From NORP309 sp964352735 (GTDB lineage: Bacteria; Pseudomonadota; Gammaproteobacteria; Xanthomonadales; Marinicellaceae): 64,000 bases of DNA. Made by a program: the position numbers and the translations under genes. Below are positions 34,950 to 46,700 of the stretch, one piece after another. The notes under the pieces were generated by a model that saw nothing but the letters and a program-made list of their open reading frames with translations, ran no database searches and had not been told where the DNA came from. The stretch is taken from the NCBI GenBank assembly GCA_964352735.1, contig CAYGTC010000012.1, forward strand, positions 1 to 64,000, given 5' to 3'. Position 1 is the first letter of the stretch. Every line of letters begins with the position of its first letter.

Positions 34950-35461
34950 ATCATGTCCTCTTTGTTAATTTGCCATTTTACGATTGGCACTTGTCGCTGT
35001 TCATCAATAAAAGTATCTACACAACGAAACCCAAGTTTTTTATTGGCTTTATTTGCTGCAATATTGGCCTCATCGCATTGTGCAATGATGGTGTTTACGC
35101 CTAAATGCTCAAAAGCGTGCTGAATCACGCATTCTTTTGCACTGTGTGCATAGCCTTTTCTTTGTTCATCAATCATGATGATTACGCCAATTTCAACTGC
35201 ATCAGATTGTTTTTGATTCCACCTCAAGCCAACCACTCCAATGGGCTGACCAGAAATTTTCTCACAAATCACATGAAGAATCATAAATGGTGGGCACATG
35301 GCCATATATTTAAGGGTCAATTCAAAATACTTTTTCGCCGATTCAGCATCAAGCACATCACCAATATATGTCATCAATCGTTGATCTGCATATAGCGTTT
35401 GATAAAAGGCCGCATCTCCTTTATTTAACTTTCTGATTGAAACTTTGTTACATATAAGCAT
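34946..35461 (-). CDS. GNAT-family N-acetyltransferase
   Basis: The 171-residue protein is of the RimJ/RimL-like GNAT type. VSIRKLNKGDAAFYQTLY forms the first strand-helix, GVVGLRWNQ and EIGVIIMIDEQRKGYA form the acetyl-CoA-binding region (Q/R-x-x-G-x-A form), and NKANKKLGFRCVD is the C-terminal motif. Such enzymes acetylate peptide N termini or small molecules. Its stop overlaps the start of the borosin-type methyltransferase by four bases, so they are translationally coupled. It may modify the same peptide or provide self-protection; both are inference. Confidence 0.85.
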   Translation of the reverse strand: MLICNKVSIRKLNKGDAAFYQTLYADQRLMTYIGDVLDAESAKKYFELTLKYMAMCPPFMILHVICEKISGQPIGVVGLRWNQKQSDAVEIGVIIMIDEQRKGYAHSAKECVIQHAFEHLGVNTIIAQCDEANIAANKANKKLGFRCVDTFIDEQRQVPIVKWQINKEDMI

Positions 35462-35498
35462 GCTGCTACTGTTGATGAACTTAATATCTATTCTGCAT

Positions 35499-35527
35499 AA
35501 AAAAGCCCTGATGTACAGGGCTTTTTT
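35499..35527 (-). terminator. Intrinsic terminator of the C25 peptidase operon
   Basis: AAAAAAGCCCTG (35499-35510) and CAGGGCTTTTTT (35516-35527) form a perfect 12-bp stem with a 5-base loop and T-runs on both strands. It lies 21 bases after the C25 peptidase stop and separates this operon from the acetyltransferase/borosin genes. Confidence 0.85.
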
Positions 35528-35548
35528 ATGATCCTTACTCTATGTTAT

Positions 35549-37759
35549 CTAGAGTTTCAAACTTGGATCCCCCAGTATATTCCAACCCAAAATGACATCA
35601 AGTGCGTTGGGGTTATTTTGAGCGTAAGTTTGTTTTGCTCGTGTAACAGCATCACCTAAGCTCATTTCTTCATGCGTCAAATAAGTCAACACCAATTCAG
35701 CTAATCCCCTCTCATGCTCAGCCTTTGTCAAGGTGCTGGCTCCGAGTACTGATGCTGCTCCGCCATTGTTATTCAACATGAATGCGTGAGCCAATGTGTC
35801 TTCTGTTGGCGATACAAAATAAGTGTTCCAACAACCCCATTGTGTCACCAATGTTGGTGATTGATCATTGACCAGTGAATTCGCATCACTGGCACTGAAC
35901 AATCGTGAAAAACTCCAATCTCTTGGCCCAGAATGACCAATAAAACTTGTCAGAGCAACCCCTTGATTGATGTTATCGATAATTTTAGCCTTTGCTAAGG
36001 CCAAACCATCATCATCGATAAAGGCTTTGCGATCACTGCCTATGTTGTTTTGCCATTCAATGGGTAACAAATCAATCAAGAATTGCGCATCATTTTTAAA
36101 TGAATAGGCATTTGATACGTCATATTTATCTGCGGCAAAAACGGCTGTTTTAGCATAATTTTTTTCACCATAGGCAATGACTTTATTGATTAAATTGCGT
36201 AACTCTGTGTCGGTTCTTACTGGAAATCGACCAATATTTATATCTGGCACATTATCATCATTAACATCAGCAAATTTAGCATCAATGGGGGCATACGTGA
36301 TCAAATCATCTGTGCTACCGTAAATTGTTGGAATGTAACTAACCGAATCTAGCCCTAAATAATTGTTATAATCATAGCTATCGCCACCAACCAATAATAC
36401 ATTTCTTGTACCCAAGTTTTCAGCTGAATACTTGATGTAATCATCAATACTTTGTGCAGAAACATTACTGTAACCATATTGGGCATAAATTTGTTCTACA
36501 TCAACCAATTTAACGTTGTGATTTTGCTGTTTAATCGTGACAAATTCATCCAAATCATCGCCCATAAAATCCGGATGTGTAATGATAAGATAATCGGCAC
36601 TGCCTTCTTTAATATCTGTTAAAACCACTGGCAAACTTAATTCAGGTCTTAACAATGAGGATTCGGCACTGATGTATATCTGCCCTGATGAATGCTCTGT
36701 AGATAAATGCAGGGTGCAATCAACACTGATGTTTTGCTGACAATTGCCACTTTGCAAATAATCTACAGCCATTACTGTGTCATTGGATTTGGCATGATAA
36801 ATGATATATGACTCGTTACTTGCATAATCTATTTTGAAGTGTTTGCTATCTACTTCAAACCCATGTGCAAAGATAAGGTCCGTATCACCCATTTTAACGG
36901 TGGATTGATCATCGCTTGAAAAACTCAACTGTTTATTGATCAGAGACAGAGATCGTGGATAAGACACTTGCCAAGATTCAATGTGAATAACATCTGCTGG
37001 TGTATTCGTATCATTTGGCACTTTAACTACAATGTCATGTGTTCCAGATGTGAATGCATTGGTATCCATTTGGTAGAACCTATTTTCTGCCGTGATACCA
37101 TCAAACCTAAAGTCATCAACTGTATTGCCATTGACTTCGTAAATGACATGGTGATCGGGCGATTGTAAATAATCGGTGCCACCCCAAATGCTGATTGCCA
37201 GTTCAATTTGACCTTCATTGATCAAATTATCCAATGTGAACTCAAGATTTTCACTGACTTCTGAGCCTATTGCCAACAACCTTTTAGCAAACCAGGGATC
37301 CTCAACAGGAGAACCAAAACTGTAATCACTGTTAGGAGCATAAATGTCTTTATGCATGTATTGATTTAAAGCTTGCTGGTTGATTTTTGGCTGTATAACA
37401 GGTTCTTGTATGAGCAAGTTACTTGTTAAAACCAGTGAATAGACACTGCCTATTTGGTATAAACTTGGATTCGCTTCTCCAACAAAGTCAATATAACCGT
37501 TGGGACCAAATGTTTGTTGATCTTCACTGACGACTTTTACTGGGATATTTTCTCCATTATTTGTAATGGCTATATTCGATATAGCAACACCATTAATATC
37601 TATGCCCATGGCCAAAATATCAGAATAATAAAGCCTATAAATGCCATCAGACTCTACTTTCAAGCGCATAATTGATTGCTGAGTATCAATACTTGCCTGA
37701 GTAGTTCCAATCAATAAGGTACTTAATATTACAGAAGATAATTGAGATATAATTTTCAT
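35549..37759 (-). CDS. Secreted C25 (gingipain-type) cysteine peptidase
   Basis: The 736-residue protein has a signal peptide (1-22). Residues 25-340 form a beta-rich prodomain. The peptidase C25 domain (about 370-736) has LVGGDSYDYNNY, catalytic His609 in FIGHSGPRDW and Cys643 in QWGCWNTYF, the spacing seen in gingipains, then GGAASVLGAS and the C-terminal NILGDPSLKL. Residues 294-302 read DLIFAHGFE, close to the C-terminal tails of two secreted proteins in this window. Its start overlaps the stop of the 3270-residue protein gene (ATGA), so the pair is coupled. I infer it may process that protein or others bearing the tail. Confidence 0.88.
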   Translation of the reverse strand: MKIISQLSSVILSTLLIGTTQASIDTQQSIMRLKVESDGIYRLYYSDILAMGIDINGVAISNIAITNNGENIPVKVVSEDQQTFGPNGYIDFVGEANPSLYQIGSVYSLVLTSNLLIQEPVIQPKINQQALNQYMHKDIYAPNSDYSFGSPVEDPWFAKRLLAIGSEVSENLEFTLDNLINEGQIELAISIWGGTDYLQSPDHHVIYEVNGNTVDDFRFDGITAENRFYQMDTNAFTSGTHDIVVKVPNDTNTPADVIHIESWQVSYPRSLSLINKQLSFSSDDQSTVKMGDTDLIFAHGFEVDSKHFKIDYASNESYIIYHAKSNDTVMAVDYLQSGNCQQNISVDCTLHLSTEHSSGQIYISAESSLLRPELSLPVVLTDIKEGSADYLIITHPDFMGDDLDEFVTIKQQNHNVKLVDVEQIYAQYGYSNVSAQSIDDYIKYSAENLGTRNVLLVGGDSYDYNNYLGLDSVSYIPTIYGSTDDLITYAPIDAKFADVNDDNVPDINIGRFPVRTDTELRNLINKVIAYGEKNYAKTAVFAADKYDVSNAYSFKNDAQFLIDLLPIEWQNNIGSDRKAFIDDDGLALAKAKIIDNINQGVALTSFIGHSGPRDWSFSRLFSASDANSLVNDQSPTLVTQWGCWNTYFVSPTEDTLAHAFMLNNNGGAASVLGASTLTKAEHERGLAELVLTYLTHEEMSLGDAVTRAKQTYAQNNPNALDVILGWNILGDPSLKL

Positions 37760-40700
37760 GAGCCTTCTCCTGCAGCAGCCTGAGACTTATTCTTAAAGCT
37801 ATTGATATATTGGTTTAAATCGCGTGCTTTTTGTTGCTGCCTTGTATCAATTTTTTCTTGATGAAATTGATTGATGTCTTGCCATTTAGTACTTTCAATG
37901 ACTTCCTCTTTCTTACCATATTGTTGATCGATATTGAATACACCATGCGATTGACGATTGCCTCTAATATCGATGTCTACTATGGCCCATTCTCTTTGAT
38001 AGCCGCCTTTATAAACATATTGATAAACCGTCTGGCCTGTTTTATAAACATGTTCGGATGCAATCATTTCTTCATTAACTTGTTGCCAGATTCCATCAAT
38101 ATAAGCATACAATTCAAAACCAACATTACCCGTTTCTGTCAATGTTGACCATGTAATCATAGTATCGCCTGTATTACCGTCATAAGCCGCTTTAAATCCA
38201 GCTAAAGTAATCGGTGTGGTAATGATGGGCCTATAACCAAAATCAGCCGTAGTATTGGTCTGGCCACCTGCAACAGCAACGGTATAACCCGTATCATCTT
38301 GCGAGTTGTCATCAATGGCATTGTTATCAGCATTTGGGCCATCTGTATGGCTCAAATTGGCCAATTCATTATTATCATCAGTAACTAAAACCACATAACT
38401 GCCATTGGGTAAACTCGTGAATGAATAATTACCACTGGCATCTGTTGTTGTTGTTGCAACAATATTGCCATTGGTATCAGTCAAAACTACAGTGACGTTC
38501 TCTATACCATTGGCTGATTCATCTGGATCTATGCCTGTTCCATCTGTCAGTAAACCATTACCATCATTATCTGACCAAACAGTACCACCAATGGTATTGT
38601 TGACTGCCGAAATAAAACCAAAATCTTGATCTAGATTAATGCCTGAAGGAGTTAATGACAAATCAACCACAGTCTGGGCATTTATTGTACCATCGGGATC
38701 TATATTATTGGTCCAACCAACACCACCATTTGGCAAGGTCATAGTATCAACGATCACTGTATATGTGTCATTTTGATTGAGTCCGGTAAATAGGTATGTA
38801 CCATTTTCATCGGTACTGACCACATCAATAACATTTCCAAGATTATCTATAAGCCTTACTGTCACACCTTCCAATCCTTGATCACCAGCATTCTGTGTAT
38901 TACTGTTATCTACATCATGGAAAATACGATCACCTATTACACCATTGCCTCTTCTTAATGGATTATAACCAAAATCTTGATCCAAGTTATCTGCCACCAA
39001 TGTAGGAATGGTTGATTGGTTATCCAATGTAGCATCAGGGTCTCCTGATTGTACAAAACCATTTAAAATATTATTGCTATCAGTCACCCTGACCATATAC
39101 GCCTCATTATTAAGTAATGATGGGAACAAATATTGGCCTGAACTGTTGGTAAACATTGATGCTATAGGAGTATCAGGAGTGCCATCTGCTGTAGTATCGA
39201 TAAACAATTGTACCGCGATGCCAGGTATGCCTGGTTCAGTAACATCTTCAATGCCATCATTATCTAAATCTAAATAGATGGTATCTCCAATATCTGAATT
39301 GTCTGCATCGATGGTTGGTTGGTAACCAAAATCTGCATCCAGATTTATGTTGCCTGAGCCATTTAATGCCAGAACAGTTGTTTGGTTATCTGGTGCACCA
39401 TCGCCATCTGGATCACCAGTTTGCACATACCCAGCTGGTAAAGTTGTTACATCGACTTCGACCAGATGTGGCACTGTTATATTGACACCGGTGAACAAAT
39501 ATCGACCTGTTGCATCAGTAAATGTTGTTGCAATTGCCGTCATGGCATCACAAGGTGGTGTATTATTATCACAAAGATAAACAGTCACACCATTGATGCC
39601 CACTTCTCCTGGGTCTTGTTGTCCATCTCCATTCACATCAGACCATATGTAATCTCCAATGCTGCCTGCTGGCGTTACATAACCAAAATCAGCTGTTAAA
39701 TATTCTTCATTGGCTATGGTCAGATCAGCAGAAGATGTATTCGCTGTACCTGTTCCATCCTCATCAAAGGTTTGCGTATAACCTGCTGGTGGATTATTAA
39801 CCGTTAAGGTATAGCCATTGGCCAGTGGTAAGTTTCTGAATATATAATTGCCATTGGTATCAGTCACTGTTGTTATTGGCGTGTTCACCCCAGCTCCAAT
39901 ATCTATACCAACAGGAGGTGTCAATTGCACAATGATATTAGTAATACCATCTTCATTGGCGTCTTGTACACCATCATTGTCCAAGTCTAACCACACTCGG
40001 TTACCAATGGTTGCACCAGGCACAAAACCAAAATCATTGGTTAAGTCTGCATTACCTTTAACAGGGAATGCAGACTCACCTTGATCATTATCAGAGTTAT
40101 TATCGGTGCCATTACCGATACCTGATGTATCAATAGATCCATCAAAAGTGGAGGTAAATCCAGCAGCCACACTACCCACAGTAATACTGTAAGTCGGTTG
40201 CGGACCATTGGCAATATCACCAGTAAAACTGTCATCTGCCAGTAAATTTTCAAAAGAATAGAAACCTGCAGCATCAGTTAAAGTAGTGATGGTAACAGTA
40301 TCTGTGTTCGGATATGTAATCGTCAATGTCACCGGAACCAAAGGAATACCCGGCTCTGTTGCAGCATTTCTCATGCCATCATTGTTGTCATCTCTATAGA
40401 CAATATTTCCAATTCTCGCTAAATTGACATAATAACCAAAATCTCCTGTCTGATTGTTTGTACCACCAGCCACAGAAACGCTGTAGCCAACCACTTGTGA
40501 ATTCAAGTCACTGCCTGGATTTGCACCTTCTGTCAACCAATGACCTGCCAGTCTATTATCGTCATCGGTAACTAAAATAGTATAAGTGCCATCAGGTAAC
40601 CCAGTAAACTCATAATCACCATTGATATCAGTAACCGTCTTACCGATCACATTACCTTGAGCATCCAACAAGACGACTGTAACATCGTTAAATTCTAAAG

Positions 40701-43700
40701 TTTCTCCACCATCTTGTGTTCCATCGGCATCATTATCACGCCAAATGGTCCCACCGATGGTATTGGGTACAGCCACTTGGTAACCAAAATCTTGTATTAA
40801 ATCAATATTACCTCCAGCAATAGTGGTATCAGATTCATTGACAGTACCACCATTAGGGTCATCGGTATTGACCATGCCAACACCGGCATTTGGTAAGGTA
40901 GAAATATCTACAATAACAGTGTAATCATCATCTGGTAAGCTGGCAAAATAATAATGGCCATTTTCATCTGTTACTGTTACTGCAAATGGCAAGCCATTGC
41001 TGGCAATCAATTCGACTCGAACACCTTCAATGCCTGGTTCTGTACTGGATTGACTGCTATTGCCATCAACATCAAAATAGATGGTATCTCCAATAAGACC
41101 CAAACCAGCAACATGCCCTTCTGGTGTATATCCAAAATCTTGTAGCAAGTCATCACCACCTGAAAGATTAATTGTAGAACGATTATCCAGGGTCGCATCT
41201 GGATCTGCAGACTGCTCCAAAGGAGCAAGTATGTTATTTGTGTCGGTCACCACTACTGAGTACGTGCCATCGGGTAAACCGGTGAAGAGGTACTGACCAT
41301 TGCTATCTGTCGTCGTGTTAGCTAATGGCTTACCAGAGGCATCCAACAATGTCAGTGTCACATTGGCAATGCCCGGTTCAGCTCCTTGAGAACCATTGGC
41401 ATCAGCATCCAAAAATACAGTATCGCCAATCGTATGAGTATTGGCTGCATCACCTTGATAACCAAAATCTGCATTCACAAAAACATCGCCAGGTGCAAGA
41501 ATGACAGGATGAGTTGTTCTGTGATCAGGGTTTGTTGCCGCAACTGCAAAATTATCAGGATCGCCAGTTTGTGTCCATATCACACCTACTGGCAACGTTA
41601 TTGGATTAACTTCAACTACATAGGCAGAGGCTGCTAAATTATCAAACACATAATTACCATTGGCATCAGTAGTCGTAGTTGCAACCAAGTTATCAAACAC
41701 ACCATCTCCATTGGAGTCTGTGAATAGGTTAACAGTCACTGAATTTATACCCGGTTCATGAACATCCTGTACACCATCTGCATCTGTATCAATCCACACT
41801 CTATCACCAATAGAGCCAGTGGTGCCTGGAGGAGGAATATTGGTTTGTTGCGGTTCATTCCAGTTATAGCCAAAATCAGCAGTCAAATGTTCTTCCTCAA
41901 ACATATCCAGTGATACAACAGTCTGATTATCAGGAGCACTTGTTCCACTGTCTTCGTCATACGTTGGGTTACTAACCAGATTTGCTGGTACTGTTGAAGT
42001 ATCTACCGCAACAATATAATCCAACAAAGGTAAGCCTGGGAATAAATAGCCACCATTGGCATCTGTCACTGTACTTCTCACAGCACTTGCCGAGTCACAA
42101 GGCGCAGCATTTGAACGACACAGATATACAGTTACACCACCTATTCCATCTTCGCCACCATCTTGATCACCATCACCATCTTCATCCAACCACACACGAT
42201 TACCGATACTGGCATCTGATTCTGTCAGACTAATTCCGCACGCTACAGACTCATGGTCAACTGATGTTGAACCACTTGGCACAAGCGTTAAATTATTTTG
42301 TGGTCCTATCCTTTGAGCAACCATATCTTGTGTTGAGATACTACAATCAGATAAAACATCTGAAATTGGTATTTTCCAAGATGTATTGCTCGTTGTTGCC
42401 AATCCTCCATTGCCAGTAGTGACAATCAGGTTACCACCTCGTGTAAAAGTTAAACCCTCTCCATCTTGTAATACAACATTACTGGTTCCATCAAAATAAT
42501 TGACCCTTCCGCAATCAAAAACGGGGGCTGTTGCAGGATAATTACTTAAATCAAATTCAACGATTCTGGTATCTATCACGTCATTGTTAATTAAACCAAG
42601 TAAACGACGATTAATAGGGTCCCAAGCAAGATCATCAATTTGAGTATTACCTAAAGGCAATGTAATATCTGGAGAAACATTCAATACATTAGCTGTTGCT
42701 GGATTAAAATTAAAAATATTGCGATGTCCATTACCTGCATTACCTGATCCATAGTACACAGGAGGGCTGGACTGCCAATCTATAGCAAATCCATCAGAGT
42801 CTGTAATACCGTTATTAAAAACAGAGGCTGTTTGAGAACGAGGCGCAGGTAAAAGTTGAATGACTCTATTAATATTAATGCCATAGAGTACCTCATCTCC
42901 AGAAGTCAGAGGATCACCCAAATCCCAAGCCATGGTTTCCACAAATGTATACGGGAGGTGACCCAGTCCTGGCGCCGTATCATCAACAGCCCCTGAAATG
43001 GGATCAAAAGTAATCAATCGATCTCCACCATCAGCCAAAGAATAACACAATTGAGGATCGCCGGATAAATCGCCATTTAATGTAACACGATGATCTTCAA
43101 TTTCACCATTACTGGCTAAGCCCAACGGAGTCAATGCAATGACATCTGTACTCAAACGCAACCTTAAAAACGTGACAGATGATGGGCTAGCGGGCATAAC
43201 CGGAAATGTTAAAGTCACTATTGAAGTCATAGCACCAGTGGCTACATTGGCAGTACTGCCTTCTGTAACCGTATCAAAAACACCATCTCCATTATAATCT
43301 ATCCAACCAGAAAGTGTCGCTGGCAACCCTGTTTGATTAGTAACAAGCACTTGTACCGATGGGGTTGAACCAGTATCAAAGTTTAATATGCTTTGAGGGC
43401 CATCTTCATCTAAAGTTGCTGTATTGTCATCACCATTAGCAAACGCATTTGGCTGACCATCAATCTCGTTGTCTGGAGCACCTGCACCCATATATATATT
43501 ATTGTTAATGATATGTGATGGTCCATTATCACTGTTTGTTGTTTGGTAATTACCTGCACCAGTTCCATTAGCTGTATCAGGTGCATCACCAAAATCTATT
43601 AAAGGTGTGATCGGTTCAAAACCAAAATCATAAGAATGGTTATTCTCACCTATGGCCCCAACTGTAAAATTAATGGTTGAATTACTCAATACTGTTGAGG

Positions 43701-46700
43701 CATCTGAATCCCTCACATCAGTTTGACTGTTATTAGACGTATCCATGTCAGCATTTTGATCAGTTAAGGTAAAAAAGTTAAGTGCCGATTGAGTGTCATC
43801 AATTGTTAGTGAACAATTCTCACCACTGTCCATAAATAGTGCCTGAGTTGTGCCAGCATTGACAGTTGCAGCATTATTGAAATAATACAACCCACCATTT
43901 GTGGTCAATGTAGAAACTGAATCTGCTCCACACGTTAATGTGACGCTTATTCCATCAATACCAACTTCATCTGAATCTTGTATTCCATCGCCATCAGCAT
44001 CATTCCATACCCGATTACCTATTTCTACTGTAGCTGATCCTACTGGATCACTGACACCAAAATCCACATCACAGTCTGCAGAGTTAACAAACCTTACACT
44101 TGATTGCGCATCAGATCCAGCAGTAGAAAACTCAAAACCTGCTGGCAAACCAGTCAATTCAAGTCTATAACTACTGCCAGCAAGGCCCGGTAATACATAT
44201 GAACCATCAACATTAATATTATCTGATGCCACTGCAATATTTAAATTATCATAAGCTGTGACTACTAGACTGGCTGCAAAGAAACCCAATTCAGCGCCAT
44301 CTTGATCACCATTTTCATTGGCATCCAAGAAAACAAAACCACCAATATCATCATCTCCAACAAAACAAGCACCAGGAGAGACAGGAGCTACAGGCTCTCC
44401 ATCACCATCATCTTCATCGCCTGGATCATTATTGGTATCGCCATCGCCATCAGTATTGACACCATTATTGGGTGTCGAGTCAGAATCAATTTGATCCGAT
44501 GCTGTTACTTCAGCGAGGTTATTGTAAACACCCGTTGGTTCAACAGTAACATCAAAGGTTAAAACTACATTAGCACCATTAGGAATGTTGAGGCCTGACC
44601 AAGTAATGATATTTCCAGCGGCCATTCCTGAACCTGAAATGGCCGTTATTCCACTGAACCCGCTTGGTACAGTGTCAACAACGGTCACATTCGTTGCGTC
44701 ATCAGGTCCATCATTTGTAACAGTTATCTCAAAAGTGACCGAGGTTCCAATCACAGGAGTTGAATTGTCAACCAGTTTATTTAGGGATAAATCTGCTACT
44801 TGAATATCGGTGAAACCAAAATCATAACTATGATCACTTTGACCAGAAAAGCCACTGGCAACCGTAATCTGTGCAAAAGCACCAGAAAGAACAGCATCAG
44901 AGTCATGTATATCATTGCTTGCCACAGATAGCCCCCCTCCTCCAACTGGTGTTATCATTAATCCTGTCAATGGAGCCTGGTTGGTTGCGATTCTAAATAA
45001 ATAATTGTTGATATTTGGTAAAAAGTTAACATCAAAGTTTTTACCAACAACATCAACTCCAGCTGCTGTTGTAAAATAGAATTCACCATCAGCATCAGTT
45101 ACAACCGTTGCAAGGATAGTTGACCCATCTGTATCAATCATTTGAACAGTTAAGCCACCAATACCTGATTCACCGGGATCTTGTCTTCCATTGGCATTAC
45201 TGTCATTCCATACACGATTACCCAATTCAGAATCAGGTGTATCACACAATGCCTCCAAGTCACCCAAACCGTTCGCTTTTCCAAAAAAGTCTGCACTTGT
45301 ATTGGCAGGTGTGGCCGTGTAGATTTGATACGAGTTAATATTTGCACCAGTATTGATGTTATATGTCCTAACACCTCCGGCAAAATCAGATGTAGCACCA
45401 CCAAGGTTAATAGGGTCCATGTTGGTCATCACTACGCTCCCTAAATTGGTCATAGAGACCAAACCACCAAAGCCCGTTTCTTCATGGGAAAAACCACCGC
45501 TTGACCAACTATCTGCTGAATAAAATTCAGTATTATCTGTTGCCTCGACTGCATTAAAACTCCATGTGGAACTACCAGCATTGAATGTTGCACGGACAAT
45601 ATCACCATAGCCTTCACCCCTTATTAGGCCCGAATTATCTGGTGCTTGTTGTTGATGACCTGTTTGATCACCCCAGCGATCCCTAAAACCAATAATCATC
45701 TGGTTATCTGCGGTAAATTCAATATCACTGACTATTGGCTGAGGGTAAGCTCGCTCATTACCATTGGGTGATACCATGCCAGCAGGAGGGAAAGTTGATG
45801 CCCATGGATTCCAGTTAGCACTATTAAGGCCAGCACCACCAAGACATGTAACACCATTTTGTAAACCACAACCTCTATTATAAGTAAGAGAAAAATCCAA
45901 AACTTCAGTGAATAATAAGGTACTGGTATCCAATGCATAAATATTAGCAGTTAAACCTGCTCCTCCTGTTTCTGCTGAACACACAGCCCCTACAAAAACT
46001 TGATTCAAATGAAATTTAACAGCAAAAGGCCTAAAATTGTCAGTATTTCCACCAGCACAAGCAGGTGCATCACCGACAACATAATTACTGGTATTCAACA
46101 TATCAATGGCTGTGACATCGGCCAGAGTCGGCACTACAGGTGCACTGGGCGTATCTCCCAACGGTAATTGATATAAGTTACGATTGGTCAAATTGATGAC
46201 CCACAATTCAGAAGAATCCGCAGAAATATCCATATCACCTAAAGATATTTTGCCAATATTGGCATATGAAGCTGCATCTACAGTCAAATCTGTAGCAGGG
46301 TTTGGATGAGGGTTGACTCCTGTAACATTACTACCAAATATATCGTTTAGATTTAAAAACTCAGATACGGTAGATAACATCCCATCTTTCGGATTATCGA
46401 TTCTGTAAATAGACCCCGTAACAGCACCAGAACCAACACCACCTGGACCAAACTCCACATGCCTTTTCAAATAAGCTGAAGCAAACAGAACATCGGACTC
46501 AGACTGATACGCCAGTCCCCATGTTGATCCAATTTGATTGTAATTGGCTTCGCCACCAAAAGCACTGGTGCCACTGCTAGAATAAGGGAAAGAAATCAAT
46601 GCACTTCCAGTGGTTTGATTCAAAGGCAAAAATAAGTTGGTCACTAGATCAGGGTCAGCCTGACAAAACTGCGCTGGAGCCCATACGGCATAATTGATAT

